In this document: positions 1 to 7,477 of the stretch, piece after piece | How positions within the stretch are numbered: position 1 is the stretch's first letter | How the letters are laid out: every line of letters starts with the position of its first letter | From: Actinomycetota bacterium | Lineage (GTDB): Bacteria > Actinomycetota > Thermoleophilia > BMS3ABIN01 | DNA: 34,271 nucleotides | NCBI GenBank assembly: GCA_023489275.1 | Contig: JAMDDD010000007.1 | Coordinates: 1-34,271 of the forward strand | Reading direction: 5' to 3' | The notes under the pieces: model-generated | Told to the model about the DNA's origin: nothing | What the model saw: only the letters and a program-made list of their open reading frames with translations | Database searches by the model: none | Position numbers and translations under genes: made by a program

Positions 1-239
1 ACCGCCATGATCGTGTCAATCACGTTCGGGACCAGCTCGTCCCTGACGACGATCTTCAGCTCCAGTTTGGGGTTGAGGAAGATGTTCAGTTTGCTCCCCC
101 GCCACTGCTCGGTGTAGCCCTTCTGCTTCCCGGCGCCCTTGACATCGGTGATGGTCATCCCTTTGATGCCAATTTCGTCCAGGGCTGCCTTGACTTCATC
201 GAGCTTGATATGCCTGATGATTGCTTCTACTTTCTTCAT
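1..239 (-). CDS. glnK: P-II nitrogen regulatory protein (GlnB/GlnK family), 3' end outside window
   Basis: P-II proteins are trimeric cytoplasmic sensors of ATP/ADP and 2-oxoglutarate that bind Amt channels and nitrogen enzymes. The visible 79 residues begin MKKVEAIIRHIKLDEVKAAL and include the KGAGKQKGY segment ahead of the T-loop, then the conserved IVVRDELV strand; the C-terminal third is cut off. The T-loop reads TEQWRGSKL, so the usual uridylylated Tyr51 is Leu51, while Ser49 is kept. The ATG overlaps the amt stop codon in an ATGA, so translation is probably coupled to amt. This linkage points to the GlnK subtype that plugs Amt. The start is fixed by the overlap and by the family N-terminus. 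Family assignment is secure; the GlnB/GlnK choice rests on context. Confidence 0.95.
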   Translation of the reverse strand, partial: MKKVEAIIRHIKLDEVKAALDEIGIKGMTITDVKGAGKQKGYTEQWRGSKLNIFLNPKLELKIVVRDELVPNVIDTIMA

Positions 240-1882
240 GCCCCCGCTCCTTCATCCAGGGAAACGGAAGTTATCGCGGGCGCGGTCTTTCCCGGAGGTG
301 CGCCCAGGCCCGAGGGGTGCGGCGTTACCCAATCGGGAGCCGACCCGGAGAAATCAGGATAGGCAAGTGTTCCCATTTGTGGCAGGTCGAGCCCCTGGAT
401 CTCTTCTTCTGCCGTGACGCGCAGACCCATGATCCTGTCCAGCACCCTGAAACAGACGTAGCCGCCGCCAAGCGCTACGACGACCACCGTGACGGCGCCG
501 ATCGCCTGGGCGGCGAACTGGCCGGTGCCGCCGTAAATAAGGCCCTTGACCGCATGGGCGACGCCGTTGTCCCCGGCCCCGTAAGTACCGTCGGCAAAGA
601 TGCCCAGCGCCAGCACGCCCCAGAGTCCGTTGAAGCCGTGCACTGCGACCGCGCCGACGGGATCGTCGACCTTGAGCACGCGCTCGACAAAAAACACGCC
701 TGCGATCACCAGTGCACCGGCGATCACACCGATCAGCAGCGCCGCCCACGGAGCCACGAAGGCGCAGGGCGCCGTGATGGCAACCAGGCCGGCCAGGGCG
801 CCGTTGCAGGTCATGGAGAGATCGGGCTTCCCGTAAAGCTTCCACATGATGAACATGGAGGTAAGTCCACCGGTGGCGGCCGCCAGGAACGTATTGGCGA
901 TGATAACCGCCAGGCGGAAGTCGCCGCCGGTAAGGGTGCTGGCGCCGTTAAAGCCGATCCAGCCAAAGGCAAGGAACAGCGTGCCCAGCACCGCCATCGG
1001 GATATGATGGCCCGGAATGGCGTTCGGGCTGCCGTCCTTGTTAAACTTGCCGATCCGGGCGCCGAGGACGATCGCTCCTGCCAGGGCCACAAGGCCGCCC
1101 ATGGCATGAACGACCGTTGAGCCGGCAAAGTCGAGGTAGCCGTTCCCCAGCCCCAGGTTGGCGCCGAGCTGGGACAGCCAGCCGCCGCCCCAGACCCAGT
1201 TGCCGAACAGCGGGTAAAGAAACATCGAGATGAAGAATCCAAAAATAACGAACGCGGAGAACTTGAACCGCTCGGCCATGGCGCCGGTGGGGATCGTCGC
1301 TGCCGTGTCCATGAACACCAGTTGGAACAGGAAGAAGGCGAGAATGCCCACGTCATAAAGGCCGGCGCCGCCAAAACCCTTGGTGCCGAGGATGCCCCAC
1401 CCCTTGGCGATCTGGAGCATGCCATCAAGATTGGCGATGCCGCCCAGGGTGGTCAGATGGCCAACTCCGCCAAACATCAGCGGAAAGCCAACAAGGTAAA
1501 AACCGACCACGCCGATGAAAAAGATGACGATGTTCATCCCCATCGTGTGGACGGCGTTCTTGGCGCGGGTGAAGCCGGTTTCCAGCAGCGCAAAGCCGGC
1601 CTGCATGAAAAAGACAAGCGCGAAACCAGTCATCAGCCAGATAAACCCGGTGGCGATCTTGTTGTGGCCGACCTCATTGGCCAGGCTCTGCAGGGTGAGA
1701 TTGCTTCCCTGCGCCGAGGGCGACAGATCCGAGGCGCTGCCGGTGGCGCTGCCGGTGGGGTCGGTGGCCGGCGCCGAGGTAGCCGCCTGCGCCGTGGCGG
1801 TGATGGCCCCGCTGAGGCCGGCGAGTGAAACCAGCGCCACCAGCATCGCCAATATTAGTAATATTCTGGTACTTCGTCCCAT
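236..1882 (-). CDS. amt: Ammonium transporter Amt
   Basis: Inner-membrane ammonium channel of the Amt/MEP/Rh family, 548 residues, longer than the usual 400-450. Residues 1 to about 33 look like a cleavable signal peptide (LLILAMLVALVSLAG, then TATAQA). A Ser/Thr/Ala-rich stretch of about 30 residues follows, then the core beginning near NKIATGFIWLM. Family hallmarks are LLETGFTRAKNA, LDFAGSTVVHAMGG (first pore His) and AVHGFNGLWG (second pore His). A cytoplasmic tail of about 60 residues rich in Pro, Gly and Ser ends the protein. TTAAGGAGG lies just upstream of the ATG. The gene overlaps the P-II gene by 4 bases and is probably cotranscribed with it. No convincing promoter was found in the 384-base gap upstream. 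Confidence 0.96.
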   Translation of the reverse strand: MGRSTRILLILAMLVALVSLAGLSGAITATAQAATSAPATDPTGSATGSASDLSPSAQGSNLTLQSLANEVGHNKIATGFIWLMTGFALVFFMQAGFALLETGFTRAKNAVHTMGMNIVIFFIGVVGFYLVGFPLMFGGVGHLTTLGGIANLDGMLQIAKGWGILGTKGFGGAGLYDVGILAFFLFQLVFMDTAATIPTGAMAERFKFSAFVIFGFFISMFLYPLFGNWVWGGGWLSQLGANLGLGNGYLDFAGSTVVHAMGGLVALAGAIVLGARIGKFNKDGSPNAIPGHHIPMAVLGTLFLAFGWIGFNGASTLTGGDFRLAVIIANTFLAAATGGLTSMFIMWKLYGKPDLSMTCNGALAGLVAITAPCAFVAPWAALLIGVIAGALVIAGVFFVERVLKVDDPVGAVAVHGFNGLWGVLALGIFADGTYGAGDNGVAHAVKGLIYGGTGQFAAQAIGAVTVVVVALGGGYVCFRVLDRIMGLRVTAEEEIQGLDLPQMGTLAYPDFSGSAPDWVTPHPSGLGAPPGKTAPAITSVSLDEGAGA

Positions 1883-2152
1883 TTTTCCTCCTTAATTTTT
1901 GCCGTTATTCCTGGAAAGCCGCTTGCAGCCTATAGTCCATGATAGCCACGCGAGCCGCCGCAAATGCCGTCCCTGAGGACAAAATTGCCGGGTTTTGGTT
2001 GTCCTTGCGAATCATTCGTTGATAATTCGCCTGTTTCTTTATCCGGCCGGAGGAAGGACCGGCGCGCCGTTTGTCCGGCGGGACAAGAAACGGCAGCGGA
2101 GCCAGATACAACGAGGATGAGGCGAAGACCGGCCCAGAAAACGGAATCAATA

Positions 2153-2181
2153 TTGACTTTGAACCCCGGCCGTTCCATAAT
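2153..2181 (+). promoter_or_regulatory. Sigma-70-type promoter of the antitoxin gene
   Basis: TTGACT (2153-2158) and CATAAT (2176-2181) are separated by exactly 17 bases. Transcription would begin near 2188, inside the palindromic operator, leaving a leader of about 80 bases. Confidence 0.75.
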
Positions 2182-2186
2182 ATTGG

Positions 2187-2205
2187 AGCTACATTTGTAG
2201 CTACA
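2187..2205 (+). promoter_or_regulatory. Palindromic operator at the antitoxin transcription start
   Basis: AGCTACATTTGTAGCT (2187-2202) is a perfect 16-base palindrome, and TGTAGCTACA (2196-2205) is a second, overlapping perfect palindrome, so AGCTACA occurs twice 12 bases apart. Phd/YefM antitoxins are known to bind palindromes with TGTA/TACA halves at their own promoters. The placement just after the -10 box suits autorepression, which is inferred here. Confidence 0.7.
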
Positions 2206-2266
2206 ATTAAGGCCGGGCAAAACTGGCCGCATTACGAAAATTTACAGAACCGCGAGCGGAAGCTGC

Positions 2267-2500
2267 ATGCCGATCATCGGAATCCGCGAGTTCAAGAACC
2301 GGGCCAGCGAGATCGTCCGCAAGGTACGGGACGGCGATGGCCTCTACATCATTACCCTCCACGGAAAACCCTCGGCGATGATAATCCCGCTCGATGAGGA
2401 CGAGGTGGAAAAGCTCATCAGCGAGCATCATCCTTTTATGATCATGCGGCGCACTCAAAGAGCCGGGCGCCGGATCCGAAACAGAGCAAAACGGGATTAA
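2267..2500 (+). CDS. Phd/YefM-family antitoxin, no toxin partner visible
   Basis: This 77-residue protein starts MPIIGIREFKNRASEIVRKV and continues to a GLYIITLHGKPSAMIIPLDE segment, the typical N-terminal DNA-binding and dimerisation fold of Phd/YefM antitoxins (type II toxin-antitoxin systems). In that family the N-terminal half binds the operator and the C-terminal tail wraps the toxin. Here the tail is short and very basic (RRTQRAGRRIRNRAKRD), unlike the usual acidic or amphipathic toxin-binding tail. The next gene, 43 bases downstream, is a protease, so no Doc, RelE or VapC-like partner follows. It may be a solitary regulator or half of a decayed module. A palindromic operator sits at the predicted transcription start. 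Confidence 0.85.
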   Translation: MPIIGIREFKNRASEIVRKVRDGDGLYIITLHGKPSAMIIPLDEDEVEKLISEHHPFMIMRRTQRAGRRIRNRAKRD

Positions 2501-2543
2501 CCCCGCATGTATCAGGCATCCACAGCTTCGCCTTCGCGGCAGG

Positions 2544-3644
2544 ATGGATCTGATGAAAGTGAAGCAACCCAAAGCCAATGTCTTGGAGCCAACCAGGCGT
2601 GAGGCAACTTGCGCCTTAATCTCACCCGTCGCGCAGACGGCCGCATCCGCGGCTCCTGCCTCCGGCCCGCGTCCGGCTGACAGCAACCGTGAATCTGCCG
2701 AAGCCGGGGCTTTCGACGCCTACTCGCGCGCGGTTATCGGAGCCGTCGAGAAGACCGGTCCCGCTGTCGTCCATATTGGCGTCCGCCACGGGCAAAAACG
2801 CGGCCGCCGTCAGGCGGAAGGCGCCGGCTCCGGCGTCATCATCGCTTCCGATGGTTACGTTGTTACAAACAGTCACGTTGTCAATGGAGCGCGCTCGATC
2901 AAGGTGAGCCTGCCCGACGGCACCAGTTACCCCGCCGGGCTGCAGGGCCATGATCCGGCCACCGACCTGGCGCTCATCCGTGTTCCCGCTTCGGGGCTGG
3001 CCAGCGCCGAGCTGGGCGATTCCGGCAACCTCAAAGTGGGCCAGATGGCAATCGCCATCGGCAATCCATTTGGATTTCAGAGCACCGTCACCTCCGGCGT
3101 TATCAGCGCCGTGGGCCGGTCGCTGCGCAGTTACTCCGGCCGCCTGATCGAGAATGTGATCCAGACCGACGCGGCGTTAAATCCGGGCAACAGCGGCGGC
3201 CCGCTGGTTGACTCCAGCGGCATGGTGATCGGGATCAACACCGCCATTATTCAATTCGCCCAGGGCATCTGTTTCGCCATTCCGGTAAATACGATGCGGT
3301 GGGTCGTGACCGTGCTGATGCGAGAGGGGAAGGTTACCCGCGGCTTCCTTGGATTTGGCGGCCAGGCGGTGAAGCTGCCGGTAAAGATCGTCAGGCATTT
3401 CCGGCTGGCGGGCGATTCGGGGGTGCTGATCGCCGACGTGATGAAAGACAGCCCCGCGGAGACTGCCGGGCTCAGGGAGGATGACGTCATTATCGCCCTG
3501 GACGGCAAAGATGTCGCCGATGTTGATGACATCCACCGGATGCTGACCGCGGACGTCATCGGCAAGCCGCTGCAGATGACGGTTCTCAGACGTTGGCGCA
3601 ATCGACGCCAGGTGATGATCGTGCCGTCTGTGAGCCCGGAGTAA
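2544..3644 (+). CDS. HtrA/DegP-like serine protease with PDZ domain, no visible membrane anchor
   Basis: A trypsin-like protease domain is followed by one PDZ domain, as in the HtrA/Deg family that degrades misfolded proteins. The catalytic triad is visible: His111 in TNSHVV, Asp141 in TDLALIRV and Ser217 in GNSGGP. The PDZ domain covers about residues 262-360 (GVLIADVMKDSPAETAGLREDDVI). Most HtrA proteins carry a signal peptide or N-terminal anchor; the first 55 residues here are hydrophilic and Ala/Pro-rich with no membrane segment, so a cytoplasmic location is inferred unless the true start differs. ATGs at 2544 and 2553 are both possible, and neither has a strong ribosome site. The following gene is convergent, 64 bases away. 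Confidence 0.93.
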   Translation: MDLMKVKQPKANVLEPTRREATCALISPVAQTAASAAPASGPRPADSNRESAEAGAFDAYSRAVIGAVEKTGPAVVHIGVRHGQKRGRRQAEGAGSGVIIASDGYVVTNSHVVNGARSIKVSLPDGTSYPAGLQGHDPATDLALIRVPASGLASAELGDSGNLKVGQMAIAIGNPFGFQSTVTSGVISAVGRSLRSYSGRLIENVIQTDAALNPGNSGGPLVDSSGMVIGINTAIIQFAQGICFAIPVNTMRWVVTVLMREGKVTRGFLGFGGQAVKLPVKIVRHFRLAGDSGVLIADVMKDSPAETAGLREDDVIIALDGKDVADVDDIHRMLTADVIGKPLQMTVLRRWRNRRQVMIVPSVSPE

Positions 3645-3708
3645 CCCGCTGGCAATGCTGGAGCTCCGCTGAACCGGCAGCCAGTAGACATGGAACCGGA
3701 TTTTGATC

Positions 3709-4335
3709 CTAATCGAACGCCGCCGGCCGGTTTTCATCCTCCAGATGCGCTTTTACCTCGGCCAGATGCTTCTCATTGGTCCGCTGCCATGACAGTTCGG
3801 GCAGTTCATCAAAACTGAAGAAGCGGGCGTCCATGGTCTCGTCGCTGGGCCGCGCCGCGCCGCCGGTAATCTCGCACAGCCAGATGATCTTGTACGCGTG
3901 GAAGAACTCCAGCGGCCGGCCGCCGCGGTTGGCGTCAAAGACGGCGACGAGCTTGCGCGGGACCACCTCGAAGCCGCTCTCTTCCCAGACTTCGCGCGCC
4001 ACCATCGCGGAGGGGACGTCGCCGACGTCGGCCCATCCCCCCGGCATGCACCAGCACTGGTCGCGGCGCTCCTGCACCAGGAGGATCTTTCCCTCCCGGA
4101 CCACGGCGCCGCGCACATCGATCTTGGCGGTGGCGTAACCCGGCTGCGCCGAAAAATTGGCGGTCAGCTCCGCAGGCGGCAGCCCCGTACGGGCGGCGAC
4201 CATCTCGACGGCGATCTCGTTCAGGCGCCGGTAGCGCTCCTTCTCATAATTGGTTTCGGCAAACGCGAGACCCGTCTGGCAGAGCCCCTGGATCTCCCGC
4301 GCCCACTTCAGCCATTCAGGCATCTTTTCCGGCAT
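3709..4335 (-). CDS. Nudix hydrolase with YjhB-type N-terminal domain
   Basis: A predicted 208-residue hydrolase of nucleoside diphosphates linked to another moiety. The first 60 residues (MPEKMPEWLKWAREIQGLCQ to GLPPAEL) match the N-terminal helical domain that precedes some Nudix domains such as Bacillus YjhB. The Nudix box lies at about residues 100-122 (GGWADVGDVPSAMVAREVWE, then ESG). It fits GX5EX7REUXEEXGU except that the first Glu is Asp; the REVWEE metal ligands are intact. The start was moved inward to the ATG at 4335 because CAGGAGATTGCC lies just upstream and the family begins here; the longer upstream reading has no ribosome site. The substrate cannot be told from sequence; ADP-ribose-like compounds are the family guess. 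Confidence 0.9.
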   Translation of the reverse strand: MPEKMPEWLKWAREIQGLCQTGLAFAETNYEKERYRRLNEIAVEMVAARTGLPPAELTANFSAQPGYATAKIDVRGAVVREGKILLVQERRDQCWCMPGGWADVGDVPSAMVAREVWEESGFEVVPRKLVAVFDANRGGRPLEFFHAYKIIWLCEITGGAARPSDETMDARFFSFDELPELSWQRTNEKHLAEVKAHLEDENRPAAFD

Positions 4336-4485
4336 GGCAATCTCCTGGCAAACATTTGCGCTTTCCCAGAAGTATCCCATATTTTGCGGGCCATGAGGAT
4401 TTACAAACCGGCACGTACTGCGAGGCGTAAACCTCGTAAACCTGTTCTTCCCGGAATGATCCCGCAACCGGCCTCTTAAGTCGGC

Positions 4486-4512
4486 TTGATTTTACAGACC
4501 TGTGGATATAAT
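4486..4512 (+). promoter_or_regulatory. Promoter placed for a leaderless transcript of the DUF169 gene
   Basis: A perfect -10 box TATAAT (4507-4512) ends 8 bases before the ATG at 4521, so transcription should begin at or within a few bases of the start codon. TTGATT (4486-4491) is a possible -35 box at a short 15-base spacing. AGGA at 4514-4517 is too close to the ATG to act as a normal ribosome site. Confidence 0.6.
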
Positions 4513-4520
4513 CCAGGAAG

Positions 4521-5225
4521 ATGATCCGCTCCGTACCGACAGCCGATCTGAAACGGGCCGCCGATGAGCTTGGCCGGCGCACCGGTTTTCTCCTTGCTCC
4601 GACAGCATTTTATTTCGCGCAAGAGGCTCCTGCGGGCGCCGTCACCCCCAAAGCGGGTGCGTGGACCTGCCTGTTCGCTCTGATGCGGCGGGTGCAGGCG
4701 GGCCGTCCATCGTCTTTTTCCGCGCGGGAACCGGGCTGCATCGGCGCTTCCTGCTATCTCGGGTTTAACGGCGTGCCGGTCGGTCCCGCCGCTTTTTACC
4801 TTTCCAAAATCGAACATTTAAAGAAAGACCTGGGGCTGGCGGCCGCCTTTTACAAGGGGATCGAGCCGGTGCCCGCGAGGAAGGATCATCTGGTCTTTAC
4901 TCTGCTTGACAATGTCCCCGGCGATGAAGAGGTTGAGGTTGTCAACCTGTGGCTGGAGGCCGCCTCCCTGTCTTCGCTGCACACACTGGCAAATTACGAC
5001 AGATCGGCCAACGATAACGTCATCATGCCGTTTGCCTCCGGATGCCAGAGCTTGTGGACGCTCCCCTACAAGGAGAAATCAAGCCGCCAGCCAAAAGCCG
5101 TCGCTGGCTCGATGGATCCGACGGTCAGGCCCTATCTTCCTCCAGGGGCAATTTCGTTTTCCGTTCCGGCGGGCCGCTTGCTGGAGATGGCCGGCAATGT
5201 CGCGGGAAGCTTTCTGGGGCCATAA
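4521..5225 (+). CDS. DUF169 family protein
   Basis: This 234-residue protein carries the features I associate with DUF169 (COG2043): CLFALMRRVQAGRPSSFSAREPGCIGASCYLGF in its first half, EPVPARKDHLVFTLLDNVP in the middle, then PFASGCQSLWTLPYKE and a C-terminal segment around DPTVRPYLPPGAISFSVPAGRL. Conserved Cys residues in the PGCIGASCYLG and SGCQS segments suggest a cofactor or metal role, but the family function is not established. DUF169 proteins are frequent in anaerobes. It is a single gene on the plus strand, with a probable leaderless promoter and an intrinsic terminator 177 bases downstream. No neighbour suggests a pathway. Confidence 0.8.
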   Translation: MIRSVPTADLKRAADELGRRTGFLLAPTAFYFAQEAPAGAVTPKAGAWTCLFALMRRVQAGRPSSFSAREPGCIGASCYLGFNGVPVGPAAFYLSKIEHLKKDLGLAAAFYKGIEPVPARKDHLVFTLLDNVPGDEEVEVVNLWLEAASLSSLHTLANYDRSANDNVIMPFASGCQSLWTLPYKEKSSRQPKAVAGSMDPTVRPYLPPGAISFSVPAGRLLEMAGNVAGSFLGP

Positions 5226-5401
5226 TTTTTTAGGGATTCGCGGCGCAGCCGCCGGGAACGCACGGGGCTGGATCAACATGCTGCCAGGCGCCTGGCATTC
5301 CTTAATCTTGCGTAACATTGATTTCACCTGAACTTCATGTCGTTCAGTTATAGTTTCTTTAACAGAAATGAGACCCTTCACCTCATCCTTCTGCATCACT
5401 T

Positions 5402-5435
5402 GAAAACGGCGCCTCCCCCGCGCCGTTTTCGTTTT
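5402..5435 (+). terminator. Intrinsic terminator downstream of the DUF169 gene
   Basis: GAAAACGGCGC (5402-5412) and GCGCCGTTTTC (5420-5430) form a perfect 11-base-pair stem with a C-rich 7-base loop, followed by GTTTTT. The T-run orientation suits plus-strand transcription. Confidence 0.85.
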
Positions 5436-5516
5436 TCCGGTGGATTGCCGCGGGCGCCGCCTCGAGCATCCAGTCCAGCATATGAGATTTTGGTTTTCGT
5501 AACCGGTTACTGCCCG

Positions 5517-5662
5517 CTATTCGTATTTGATGAACGAGATGATTGCTCCCTGGGGATCTTGAATCGTTGCGAAGCGGCCGGTGCCGGGAATGTCCATCGG
5601 CTCGACAATAACCGCCGCGCCCAGATCCTGCGCCTTCTTCATCGTTTCATGATTGATGGCGC
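5517..5662 (-). pseudogene. Remnant of a VOC (glyoxalase-like) family gene, C-terminal end only
   Basis: Reading the minus strand into the TAG at 5517-5519 gives about 47 residues, NHETMKKAQDLGAAVIVEPM followed by DIPGTGRFATIQDPQGAIIS and FIKYE. This matches the C-terminal strand-helix-strand of VOC-superfamily proteins, including the GRFATIQDPQGA signature. There is no start codon or N-terminal half: above 5662 the frame loses VOC similarity and the flavoredoxin-like gene ends at 5669. The piece was apparently left by a deletion that joined it to the flavoredoxin-like gene. A readthrough product is unlikely because the flavoredoxin stop lies in another frame. Confidence 0.75.
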
Positions 5663-5668
5663 AATTTG

Positions 5669-6238
5669 TTAGGATTCTATCTGTTTGCCAACAGAAAACG
5701 CCCTGGCGACGACGGCTCCCAGGGCCCGGTATTCATGCGTCTCCGGGGCGTAGGCAAACGGGGCCAGCGCGTCCACGCTCACCTTGCCGCCATCCAGCAC
5801 CGCTTCGTCAGCCTTGACATCCATAATCTCGCCGATAAACTGCGTATGGATGCCGATCCTGACCGTTTTGAGCACGCGGCACTCCAGCACCAGCGGAAAC
5901 TCCTCGATTACCGGCGCGTCCACCAGCTCGCTTTTGACGGCGGTCAATCCGGTAGCGGCAAACTTGTCAACCCTGGCGCCGGACCGGATGCCCAGATAGT
6001 CCAGTTCTTTCACCTGCGCCGTCGAAGCGATGTTGACGGTGAATGCCTGCCGCTCCACGATGGCAGCGTAAGTGTAGCGCTCCTCGCGCAGGGAAACGGC
6101 CACGCAGGGAGGCTTCGAGCAGCAGATGCCCGCCCAGGCCGCCACCATTGCGTTTGCCTTGCCTTCGCTGTCATAAGCGGCAATGGCCCAGGCAGGGGTG
6201 GGGTACGCGATGGTCTTGGCTCCTAATGACTTTTTCAT
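5669..6238 (-). CDS. Flavin reductase / flavoredoxin family protein
   Basis: A 189-residue protein of the FMN-binding split-barrel family (flavin reductase-like, flavoredoxin). The N-terminal strand (PTPAWAIAAYDSEGKANAMVAAWAGICCSKPPCVAVSLRE) corresponds to the phosphate- and isoalloxazine-binding region, and the segment FTVNIASTAQVKELDYLGI is typical of this family. Such proteins bind FMN and act in electron transfer or flavin reduction in the cytoplasm. CCAAAGGAGAAAC precedes the ATG, fixing the start. The gene stands alone and runs toward the VOC remnant. The electron partner cannot be deduced from context. Confidence 0.88.
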   Translation of the reverse strand: MKKSLGAKTIAYPTPAWAIAAYDSEGKANAMVAAWAGICCSKPPCVAVSLREERYTYAAIVERQAFTVNIASTAQVKELDYLGIRSGARVDKFAATGLTAVKSELVDAPVIEEFPLVLECRVLKTVRIGIHTQFIGEIMDVKADEAVLDGGKVSVDALAPFAYAPETHEYRALGAVVARAFSVGKQIES

Positions 6239-6457
6239 GTTTCTCCTTTGGGTTAATTGCGTCCGGCTGCAAAAGCGCAGCCGCGTCCACAGGGGCGGCC
6301 TTTCACCCGGTGATTGCTGCGGGACATCTTCCTGCCGCTGGAACGCTCCAGGAAAACATCCCGCAGCACCCTTAAAAAAGCCGCAAATTTGGCCAAGACC
6401 TTTTCGCTCGGTCTCGCATCATTGCATGCTGGAAATAAAGCTAAAATTTCGCAGTGG

Positions 6458-7270
6458 CTAGAGCGTCGGGCCCTTCTCCAGCGGTGTGGCCTGCCGCAAC
6501 TCGCTGGTAATAAATTCAAACGCTTCATCAACAGCGTCGGTCATGATGAATATCTTCAGATCCTCCCGGTCGATCGTTCCGTGACGGACAAGCGCTTCGA
6601 AGTTGATTACTTCCCGCCAGTATTCCCGGCCGAAGAGCACTACCGGCAGATGTTTGGTGATCTTTCCCGTCTTCAGGAGCGTCAGCAGCTCAAACATCTC
6701 ATCCAGCGTGCCGAAGCCCCCCGGGAAAAAAATTACCGCCTTGGCCAGGTACGCCAGCCAGAACTTGCGCATAAAAAAATAATGGAAGTGGAAGACCAGC
6801 TCTCTGGTAATGTACTGGTTGAAAGTCTGCTCGCTGGGGATGGAGATCGCCATGCCGATGTTCATCCCCCGGGCCTGCGAGGCCCCCCGGTTGGCGCCCT
6901 CCATGATCCCCGGCCCGCCGCCGGTGCAGACCACATAGCGGTGCTCCTCGTCATTGAGCTCCTTGGACCAGATCGTCAGGCGCTCGGCCAGGTCGCGGGC
7001 GGCTTCGTAGTAAAACGATGTCTCCAGCTTCGTTTGCGCCAGGCGGGCGTCAGCATCGGAGTCCGCCGCCGCCAGCTCGCGCTCGGCTTCCTCCCGGGCC
7101 ACGAACCGGGCCGAGCCCATGAATACTATCGTGTCCACGATGTCGTGATGATCGAACCGGCTCTGCGGCTCCAGATATTCCGAAAGAATTCTCAGCGGCC
7201 TCCCATCCCGCTCATTGAGAAACTTCCGGTTTTCGTACGCCATCAGCGGCGGCCGCCGTTTGTCTGTCAT
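6458..7270 (-). CDS. LOG-family (lysine decarboxylase-like) Rossmann protein
   Basis: A 270-residue protein with the two signatures of the LOG / TIGR00730 family: GGGPGIMEGANRGA at residues 117-130 and PGGFGTLDE at 183-191. LOG enzymes are nucleoside-5'-monophosphate phosphoribohydrolases, best known for releasing cytokinin bases in plants; bacterial members of this longer type have poorly known substrates. The N-terminal 45 residues (YENRKFLNERDGRPLRILSEYLEPQSRF) are typical of the long bacterial subgroup. The start was set at the ATG at 7270 because AAAGGAAGCAATC lies upstream; a longer reading to 7330 has no such site. The gene is probably monocistronic. Confidence 0.88.
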   Translation of the reverse strand: MTDKRRPPLMAYENRKFLNERDGRPLRILSEYLEPQSRFDHHDIVDTIVFMGSARFVAREEAERELAAADSDADARLAQTKLETSFYYEAARDLAERLTIWSKELNDEEHRYVVCTGGGPGIMEGANRGASQARGMNIGMAISIPSEQTFNQYITRELVFHFHYFFMRKFWLAYLAKAVIFFPGGFGTLDEMFELLTLLKTGKITKHLPVVLFGREYWREVINFEALVRHGTIDREDLKIFIMTDAVDEAFEFITSELRQATPLEKGPTL

Positions 7271-7477
7271 GATTGCTTCCTTTGACTCGAAGGTACACGT
7301 AACGAGCGCCCGGGTTAAGTGAGATTGCAACCTGGGGATCTTGCGGAAAAATCCGGGTACCGGGCCTTCAGCAGTGAGTAATTCTTACATATCGCACGAA
7401 CCAGGGAAAGCGGCATCAAGCGCCGGTTTGGCCCACCCGGCTGCCTGGCCTGCCCGGGTTCGGCTGCCGGCCGGCGA

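Larger units (their letters stand above)
1883..2266. other. Divergent intergenic region between amt and the antitoxin gene
   Basis: This 384-base gap separates divergently transcribed genes. The right end carries the antitoxin promoter and operator. Near 2066-2094 there is an imperfect hairpin, with GCCGTTTGTCC facing GGACAAGAAACGGC across a short loop, which would lie in a long amt leader if amt is transcribed from beyond it. No protein-coding sequence is supported here. Confidence 0.5.

Noticed and set aside
221-1120. Long plus-strand open frame opposite amt
   Set aside because: Its composition is His/Asp/Arg/Gln-rich without any family motif, as expected for the antisense frame of a GC-rich membrane gene. 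Amt on the other strand is certain.
1957-1975. Possible sigma-54 promoter upstream of amt
   Set aside because: GG and GC pairs occur near the proper distance on the minus strand, but the rest of the TGGCAC/TTGCA consensus is lacking.
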